Part shown: in pieces, positions 59,134 to 64,000 of the stretch
Layout of the letters: the number at the start of each line of letters is the position of its first letter
Numbering within the stretch: position 1 is the first letter of the stretch
From: an uncultured Phascolarctobacterium sp.
Lineage (GTDB): Bacteria > Bacillota > Negativicutes > Acidaminococcales > Acidaminococcaceae
DNA: 64,000 nt
Reading direction: 5' to 3'
Assembly (NCBI RefSeq): GCF_934190775.1
Contig: NZ_CAKPTG010000011.1
Span: 1-64,000 of the forward strand
Made by a program: the position numbers and the translations under genes
The notes under the pieces: generated by a model
What the model was told of the DNA's origin: nothing
Database searches by the model: none
Seen by the model: only the letters and a program-made list of their open reading frames with translations

Positions 59134-59898
59134 CTAATCCTCCTTTTGCTGGGACTGCACTGGCCTGAGATAAGCTGCAGCCGCTGCGATGACTACAGTG
59201 AGGATAATAGTACGCGTACCGCCGGTAAGCTGCGCCAACGGCTCCATGTATGTTGCTGCGAAGCTGGCAATGAAGCTTGTGATTACAACAGTGAGAATGA
59301 TACGGCTTTCGCGTGCAGGGGGCATGATGATAGCGAGAAACATGCCAAACAGTGCTACACTCAGTGCGCTGACAATGCGCTCGGGCAGCGCTGCACCGGC
59401 AATAATGCCGCAGGCTGTGCCAATCGACCAGCCTGGAATTGCTACTGCCATACCGCCATAGTAATAGTATGGATTCAAAACCCCCGGACGGGAGATAGCG
59501 ATACCGAAAAGCTCATCCGTTACAGCGAAGGCGATGACCAGACGATGGATAAAGCTTTGCGCGGCACTGAGTCTTTGACTAAGAGCGCAGCTCATCAGCA
59601 TGTAGCGTGCATTGGCAATGAGCGTGACAAGTGCTATTTCAGTATAGCTGGCGTTTTGCCCTATGAGGGTAATGGCAGCAAATTCACCGGCTGAAGTGTT
59701 ATTGAGCAGGCTTGTCAGGAAGCCTTGCAATACAGAAAGACCGGATGTGCGGCAAATAATTCCCAGGGAAAAGGCTACAGCAAAATACCCCAATCCTATG
59801 GGGATACCATCGTGCAAGCCTTGGCGGAAGGCTGCAACATTGCTTGAAACACTATTAGTGTATACGGAATTGATATTTTCAGTTGAAGTTTGCATCAT
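59134..59898 (-). CDS. azlC: AzlC family branched-chain amino-acid exporter subunit
   Basis: About 254 residues with several hydrophobic segments. IPIGLGYFAVAFSLGIICR near the N-terminus, LTSLLNNTSAGEFAAITLI and the RYMLMSCALSQRL segment (about 103-115) are typical of AzlC. With AzlD it exports branched-chain amino acids, as in B. subtilis azlCD, where it gives resistance to 4-azaleucine. Start ATG 59898 has GTGGTG a few bases upstream on the minus strand; longer TTG starts lie inside that site. Confidence 0.88.
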   Translation of the reverse strand: MMQTSTENINSVYTNSVSSNVAAFRQGLHDGIPIGLGYFAVAFSLGIICRTSGLSVLQGFLTSLLNNTSAGEFAAITLIGQNASYTEIALVTLIANARYMLMSCALSQRLSAAQSFIHRLVIAFAVTDELFGIAISRPGVLNPYYYYGGMAVAIPGWSIGTACGIIAGAALPERIVSALSVALFGMFLAIIMPPARESRIILTVVITSFIASFAATYMEPLAQLTGGTRTIILTVVIAAAAAYLRPVQSQQKED

Positions 59899-59966
59899 AA
59901 TACACCACAACAATCGTAAGAAAATCCAAAAAACAAAAAAATCAAAATATAATAATGCCTAAATGT

Positions 59967-60009
59967 TGGAAAATTTACCCGTAAGTCCCAAACGGAAGGC
60001 TTACGGGTA
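59967..60009 (-). terminator. Terminator of the leu operon
   Basis: A perfect 10-bp stem (59976-59985 with 60000-60009). Read on the minus strand it ends in AATTTT after leuB. Confidence 0.75.
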
Positions 60010-60056
60010 GAAATGCTTTGGTAAACGCTGAGGGGATGGCGTTATACCGGGAATGT

Positions 60057-61130
60057 CTATTTGAGCAGCTCCTGAGCAACCAGGTGGCCCATTTCAGAGG
60101 TGGAAACCTTCTTCAGACCTTCTGCATAAAGGTCCGGAGTACGGTAGCCCTGCTCCATAACTGCGTCAACAGCTGCTTCCATAGCGTCTGCTGCTTCGTT
60201 TTGGTTCAGAGAGTAGCGCAGCATCATAGCAACGCTGAGGATGGTTGCCAACGGGTTAGCAATACCCTGACCGGCAATGTCCGGTGCGCTACCATGGATA
60301 GGCTCGTACATGCCGGTGCCGTCGCCGAGGCTGGCGCTCGGAAGCAGGCCGATGCTGCCTGCAATAGTGCTTGCTTCATCACTGAGAATATCACCAAAGA
60401 TATTGTTGGTCAAGATAACGTCGAACTGCTTAGGATTCAGCACTAACTGCATTGCGCAGTTATCAACATAGAAATTGTTCAGCTCGATTTCCGGATAATC
60501 CTTAGCCTGCATTTCGGCAACGATTTTACGCCACATACGGCTGGAGCCCAATACGTTGGCTTTATCTACGCTGGTTACTTTACCGCGGCGTTTTTTGGCA
60601 GCTTCAAAAGCAAAACGGGCAATGCGTTCTACCTCCGGACGGGTATAAAGCTCAACGTCGCTTGCTTCCTCAACGCCGTCAGCGTTGAGGTGCGCTTCGT
60701 TGTGCTCACCGAAGTAGATGCCGCCGGTAAGCTCGCGCACGATTAAAAGGTCAGCGCCTTCGGCACGTTCCGTTTTCAGCGGAGAAAGATGCGCAGTGAA
60801 TTTGGAAACGGTCATCGGGCGCAGGTTGCAGTACAGGCTCAAAGCCTTGCGGATACCAAGCAGGCCTTTCTCCGGGCGGATGTCCGGGGCAACATTATCC
60901 CATTTCGGTCCGCCGACAGCACCGAGCAGTACAGCGTCAGCAGCCTTAGCGCTGGCGATGGTTGCTTCCGGCAGGGGAACGCCGGTTGCATCGATTGCGC
61001 AGCCGCCGATGAGCTGCTTGTCATATTCAATTTCAAAGCCGAATTTCTTGGCAGCAGCGTCGAGAACCTCTACAGCTGCATCAACTATTTCTACACCAAT
61101 GCCGTCACCTGGCAGTAAGCAAATCTTCAT
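60057..61130 (-). CDS. leuB: 3-isopropylmalate dehydrogenase
   Basis: A 357-residue NAD-dependent enzyme oxidising and decarboxylating 3-isopropylmalate in leucine synthesis. It starts with LPGDGIGVEIVDAAVEVL, and VRELTGGIYFGEH (about 139-151) and VDKANVLGSSRMWR (about 188-201) mark the leucine rather than the isocitrate branch. The C-terminus has EPIHGSAPDIAGQGIANPLATILS (about 268-291), with the substrate/NAD signature. Overlaps leuD by 1 nt on the minus strand. Confidence 0.95.
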   Translation of the reverse strand: MKICLLPGDGIGVEIVDAAVEVLDAAAKKFGFEIEYDKQLIGGCAIDATGVPLPEATIASAKAADAVLLGAVGGPKWDNVAPDIRPEKGLLGIRKALSLYCNLRPMTVSKFTAHLSPLKTERAEGADLLIVRELTGGIYFGEHNEAHLNADGVEEASDVELYTRPEVERIARFAFEAAKKRRGKVTSVDKANVLGSSRMWRKIVAEMQAKDYPEIELNNFYVDNCAMQLVLNPKQFDVILTNNIFGDILSDEASTIAGSIGLLPSASLGDGTGMYEPIHGSAPDIAGQGIANPLATILSVAMMLRYSLNQNEAADAMEAAVDAVMEQGYRTPDLYAEGLKKVSTSEMGHLVAQELLK

Positions 61131-61624
61131 TATTTGTTTTCTCCTTTAATATAATTAATCAGGCCGCCGCAGTCTGCAATGTGCTGGATAAATTCCGGCA
61201 GCGGTTTTGTTTTGATCGTAATATTTTTATTGAGGATTTTGATTTCACCCTTGTTGACATCAACGTCAATTTCGTCACCGGGTTCAATCTTTTCTACGTC
61301 GGCGCCGATTTCCAGCACCGGCAGGCCGATGTTAATCGCATTGCGGTAGAAGATACGGGCAAAGCTGTCTGCTACGATGCATTTGATGCCCTTAACCTTT
61401 AATACTACAGGGGCATGCTCACGAGAGGAGCCGCAGCCGAAGTTTTTGCCGGCAACGATGTAATCTCCGGGCTGTACGTTGGCGGCGAAGTTAATTTCCA
61501 GGTTTTCCTTCGCATCCTCCATAGCGTGCTCTGCTAATTCTTTGAAATCGGCAATGTTCAGATATCTTGCCGGGATAATAACGTCTGTATCGATGTGGTC
61601 GCCGTAACGCCAAACTTTGCTCAT
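61130..61624 (-). CDS. leuD: 3-isopropylmalate dehydratase small subunit
   Basis: A 164-residue swivel-domain subunit that completes the aconitase-like isomerase with LeuC. The N-terminal DHIDTDVIIPARYL (about 8-21) and FGCGSSREHAPVVLK (about 62-76) are the substrate-contact motifs of the short, archaeal-type LeuD. The size matches the 160-residue branch rather than the 200-residue E. coli type. Overlaps leuC by 4 nt. Confidence 0.95.
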   Translation of the reverse strand: MSKVWRYGDHIDTDVIIPARYLNIADFKELAEHAMEDAKENLEINFAANVQPGDYIVAGKNFGCGSSREHAPVVLKVKGIKCIVADSFARIFYRNAINIGLPVLEIGADVEKIEPGDEIDVDVNKGEIKILNKNITIKTKPLPEFIQHIADCGGLINYIKGENK

Positions 61625-62886
61625 TTTACTACCTCCTCAGGGCTGGTGATATAACCGGTGATCGCACTGGCTGCAGCGGTATAGGGGCTTGCCAGATAAA
61701 CTTCGCTGTCGACATGGCCCATGCGGCCGCGGAAGTTACGGTTGGTGGTGGAAACAGCGCGCTCGCCTGCAGCGAGGATGCCCATGTAACCGCCCAGGCA
61801 GGGGCCGCAGGTCGGAGTGGAAACGGCAGCGCCGGCATCAATAAAGGTATCGATGTAGCCGCGGTGCATAGCCTCCTGATAAATCTGTTGGGTTGCCGGG
61901 ATGATAATCATACGCACATGGTCGCAAACCTTGTGGCCTTTGAGAATTTCGGCAGCCTGCTCAAGATCCTCCAGACGGCCGTTGGTGCAGGAACCGATGA
62001 CAACCTGGTCGATTTTGATTGCATGACCTTCCTTAGCAGGATGGGTGTTTTCCGGCAGATGCGGATAAGCAACTACAGGGACAAGCTCGTCGAGCTTAAT
62101 ATCGAGTACGCGGGCATATTCAGCGTCTTCGTCGGCAGTAACTGCTTCCCATTCACGGGTTACGCCGCGTTCTTTTAAGAATTCGATGGTTTTTTCATCA
62201 ACGGGGAAAATGCCATTTTTGCCGCCGGCCTCAATAGCCATGTTGCAGATAGTCAGACGGTCGGCCATAGAAAGCTCGCTGACGCCTTCACCGGTGAATT
62301 CCAAAGATTGGTAACGGGCACCGTCAACGCCGATCATACCGATGATGGTCAGGATGATGTCCTTGCCTTTAACGTATTTCGGCAGCTTGCCGGTAAGGTT
62401 AACCTTGATAGCCTGCGGAACCTTGAACCAGGAAGTACCGCTGGCCATAGCGCAGCCGATATCGGTCTGGCCCATGCCGGTGCTCAGCGCATTGAGTGCG
62501 CCGTAGGTACAAGTGTGGGAATCGGCACCGATGATGATTTCGCCGGGAGCAACAAGGCCTTTATCCGGCAGCAGTGCATGCTCGATACCCATCTGGCCTA
62601 CTTCAAAGTAGTTTTTGATTTCGTGCTTGCGGGCGAAGTCACGCATACGCTTGCACATGGTTGCGGATTTGATATCCTTGCAGGGAGAGAAATGATCCGG
62701 GACCAGAGCAATTTTGTTTTTATCAAATACCGGTTTACCGATTTTTTCAAATTCGTTGATAGCCGGAGGTCCGGTGATATCATTAGCTAATACTAAATCT
62801 ACCTGAGAAACAAGCAGGTCGCCGGCGCTTACGCTGTCGCGGTGAGCGTGCTTGGCTAAGATTTTTTGCGTCATTGTCATTCCCAT
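61621..62886 (-). CDS. leuC: 3-isopropylmalate dehydratase large subunit
   Basis: A 421-residue aconitase-family enzyme isomerising 2- to 3-isopropylmalate. The [4Fe-4S] ligands lie in IGSCTNGRLEDL (about 300) and TPTCGPCLGGYMG (about 357-369), and DSHTCTYGALNALSTGMGQTD (about 121-141) supplies active-site residues. The 421-residue length matches the LeuC2/HacA-type branch that pairs with short LeuD. GAAGG lies 8 nt before ATG 62886 on the minus strand. First gene of leuC-leuD-leuB, controlled by a T-box leader. Confidence 0.95.
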   Translation of the reverse strand: MGMTMTQKILAKHAHRDSVSAGDLLVSQVDLVLANDITGPPAINEFEKIGKPVFDKNKIALVPDHFSPCKDIKSATMCKRMRDFARKHEIKNYFEVGQMGIEHALLPDKGLVAPGEIIIGADSHTCTYGALNALSTGMGQTDIGCAMASGTSWFKVPQAIKVNLTGKLPKYVKGKDIILTIIGMIGVDGARYQSLEFTGEGVSELSMADRLTICNMAIEAGGKNGIFPVDEKTIEFLKERGVTREWEAVTADEDAEYARVLDIKLDELVPVVAYPHLPENTHPAKEGHAIKIDQVVIGSCTNGRLEDLEQAAEILKGHKVCDHVRMIIIPATQQIYQEAMHRGYIDTFIDAGAAVSTPTCGPCLGGYMGILAAGERAVSTTNRNFRGRMGHVDSEVYLASPYTAAASAITGYITSPEEVVK

Positions 62887-62910
62887 AAAATTAACCTTCT
62901 TCCTTATAAT

Positions 62911-62944
62911 AAAAATAACCCCTATCTGCGCTTGCAGATAGGGG
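62911..62944 (-). terminator. T-box-controlled terminator
   Basis: A perfect 11-bp stem (62934-62944 with 62919-62929), four-base loop, then TTATTTTTATT on the minus strand, 25 bp before leuC. It is the off-state of the T-box. Confidence 0.9.
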
Positions 62945-63186
62945 CGAAGTTTTTTCGCGGTACCACCCTAAGTTGTACTTAATTTTCCCGATTAGCGAAT
63001 CGGCAGCGTAACATGCTGGAAACGTCTGCTCCTACTTGGTTCAGAGAAGCTGCTCGCGGGTGAGCTTCTTTGCCTGCTTGCTGGCGGCTTGCACCATACG
63101 CCGTCTCTCTGGATGCTGAGGCAGGTAAATTTTCCCGTTCATTGCATTTTTGTTTTTGAAATTAAAAATATACACATCGCTGTGTT
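62945..63186 (-). promoter_or_regulatory. T-box leader (tRNA-Leu sensor) of leuCDB
   Basis: On the minus strand the T-box sequence AGGGTGGTACCGCG lies at 62969-62956. Upstream are a long stem I with the CCAGAGAGACGGC (GA-type) motif and paired arms. It binds uncharged tRNA at the specifier and at the T-box, which melts the terminator at 62911-62944. A CTC at 63046-63044, in CTTCTCTGAACC, is the best candidate Leu specifier. Leu specificity is inferred from this and from the leu genes; it was not folded. Confidence 0.9.
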
Positions 63187-63192
63187 CTTCAC

Positions 63193-63221
63193 ATTATCGC
63201 AACAATTTCACGGTTTGTCAA
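63193..63221 (-). promoter_or_regulatory. Promoter of the leu operon
   Basis: Minus strand: TTGACA (63221-63216), 17-bp spacer, GATAAT (63198-63193). Predicted start near 63186. The stretch 63222-63368 holds nothing I recognise. Confidence 0.8.
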
Positions 63222-63368
63222 GTGTGAAAATAAAAAAATGCCTAGAAAAACATTGAGTGTACAATACAGAAGGAAAAAAGTATTACTGAAGTGCAAAGGA
63301 GTGTAGGAGTATAAAAAATCCTTCTTTCAGAAAATTGCCTTTTGCAGAACTTTTGTTATGTAAGCAAA

Positions 63369-63380
63369 TATACATGTATA
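63369..63380. repeat. Palindrome TATACATGTATA upstream of the glutamate synthase promoter
   Basis: A perfect 12-bp palindrome ending 4 bp before the -35 box; possible regulator site. Confidence 0.5.
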
Positions 63381-63384
63381 CAAT

Positions 63385-63413
63385 TTGCAATCGTAATAAC
63401 GTAGTATTATAAT
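63385..63413 (+). promoter_or_regulatory. Promoter of the glutamate synthase gene
   Basis: TTGCAA (63385-63390), 17-bp spacer, TATAAT (63408-63413). About 95 bp of leader follow; no riboswitch was recognised in it. Confidence 0.65.
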
Positions 63414-63507
63414 TAAAATTACAGTCGTTGTAGTGGTCTTCAATAGAAACACTAATAGAACTGCTAATATATTTTACTAATGAAATGCTTTGAGAGGGGA
63501 ATTTATT

Positions 63508-64000
63508 ATGAATACTTCGCTGCCCAAGAAACAGGGATTATATGATCCTTGGTTTGAACACGATGCCTGCGGTGTTGGTGTAGTTGCCAATATTAAGGGC
63601 AAGAAGTCTAATAAAATTTTACGACAGGCTTTGGTGGTTCTGCATAACATGGACCATCGCGGCGGTCAGGGAGCAGATATGAACTCCGGTGACGGTGCCG
63701 GTGTGCTGCTGCAGATTCCGCACAACTTTTTTGTCAAGGAATGCGCCAAGCAGGATGTGGAGTTGCCGGAAGCAGGGAAATATGCCGTTGGTTTTATTTT
63801 CCTGCCGCCGGATGTTGTAGAAAGAGAAAATGTTCAGCGCCACTTTGAACGTATCGTTGAAGCGAACGGTCAGAGCATTATTGCCTGGCGTACTGTGCCA
63901 GTACATCCGGAGGTTTTGGGTGAAAAATCACGCCAAAGCATGCCTTTTATGGCACAGGTTTTTATCCGTCCGTCGGCTGACGTGCTTGACCGCCTTGATA
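63508..64000 (+). CDS. gltB: Glutamate synthase large subunit, N-terminal part (runs off window)
   Basis: The first 164 codons of a class II glutamine amidotransferase at the head of glutamate synthase. ATG 63508 follows GAGGGGA by 7 nt. After a 20-residue leader the catalytic Cys21 lies in EHDACGVGVVANIKG; in GltB enzymes the leader is removed so that this Cys becomes the N-terminus. HNMDHRGGQGADMNSGDGAGVLLQIPH (about 50-76) is the family's glutaminase signature, and SRQSMPFMAQVFIRP follows. The full enzyme should be about 1500 residues and make two glutamates from 2-oxoglutarate and glutamine. The frame stays open to the last base. Confidence 0.92.
   Translation, partial: MNTSLPKKQGLYDPWFEHDACGVGVVANIKGKKSNKILRQALVVLHNMDHRGGQGADMNSGDGAGVLLQIPHNFFVKECAKQDVELPEAGKYAVGFIFLPPDVVERENVQRHFERIVEANGQSIIAWRTVPVHPEVLGEKSRQSMPFMAQVFIRPSADVLDRLD

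Noticed and set aside
1..64000. CRISPR arrays, tRNA or rRNA genes, intact insertion sequences
   Set aside because: None was recognised when reading both strands; there is no regularly spaced repeat series and no transposase apart from the integrase remnant.

Overview
The window looks like a chromosome segment of a diderm, outer-membrane-bearing Firmicute of the Negativicutes. An Acidaminococcaceae/Phascolarctobacterium-like anaerobe is my best guess, but this is inference and no 16S gene is present. The evidence is a mixture of traits. TonB, ExbB, ExbD and a TonB-dependent receptor imply an outer membrane. A T-box leader on leuC, a YqeK/RsfS cluster and an LCP-family wall enzyme are Firmicute-style. 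Two near-identical DASS/SLC13 carriers with strongly biased codons suggest heavy di- or tricarboxylate (succinate-type) traffic.

Layout. 1-2.8 kb: tandem SLC13 carriers, the first cut by the window edge. 2.9-6.1 kb: split MacA/MacB-type efflux operon. 6.1-9.9 kb: nadD-yqeK-LCP-rsfS-S1 protein housekeeping run. 9.9-11.8 kb (minus): exbB-exbD-tonB. 12.1-13.5 kb: solitary DUF234-type ATPase. 13.6-23.2 kb: TetR regulator, then a long operon behind a cobalamin riboswitch. It encodes a TonB-dependent receptor, a BtuFCD-like ABC importer, a pair of nitrogenase-component-1-like proteins and a NifB-like radical SAM protein. This is the most unusual part of the window. 23.2-24.0 kb: TSUP permease. 24.1-34.0 kb: a ten-gene operon holding every shikimate-pathway step plus tyrA and pheA, preceded by a Tyr/Phe-rich leader peptide and an attenuator-like terminator. 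34.1-36.3 kb: CoA-disulfide-reductase-like/rhodanese fusion and a C_GCAxxG_C_C protein.

36.4-48.6 kb is an accessory island: Fic protein, RhuM, type I restriction-modification (hsdM, hsdS, hsdR), a DUF262-HEPN-adenine methylase trio and a decayed Tn916-type integrase. Its right part is visibly AT-richer than the flanks. 48.7-58.0 kb returns to ordinary chromosome: phosphatase, aminotransferase, an unrecognised protein, MFS exporter, C39-like peptidase, CCA-adding enzyme, arylamine N-acetyltransferase and a MatC/SLC13-like carrier. 58.1-58.8 kb: hicAB toxin-antitoxin with its operator inside the promoter. 58.8-62.9 kb (minus): azlCD, then leuCDB under a T-box. The window closes inside the glutamate synthase large-subunit gene.

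How it fits together: TonB/ExbBD would energise the riboswitch-controlled receptor, which feeds the BtuFCD-like importer. The same transcript then makes three Nif-like proteins but no visible NifH reductase, which suggests uptake coupled to an uncharacterised metallocofactor or tetrapyrrole reaction. Amino-acid synthesis is controlled by RNA in two different ways: apparent leader-peptide attenuation for the aro operon and tRNA sensing for leu. No tRNA, rRNA, CRISPR array or intact insertion sequence was found. All assignments come from reading the sequence; no database search or RNA folding was run.
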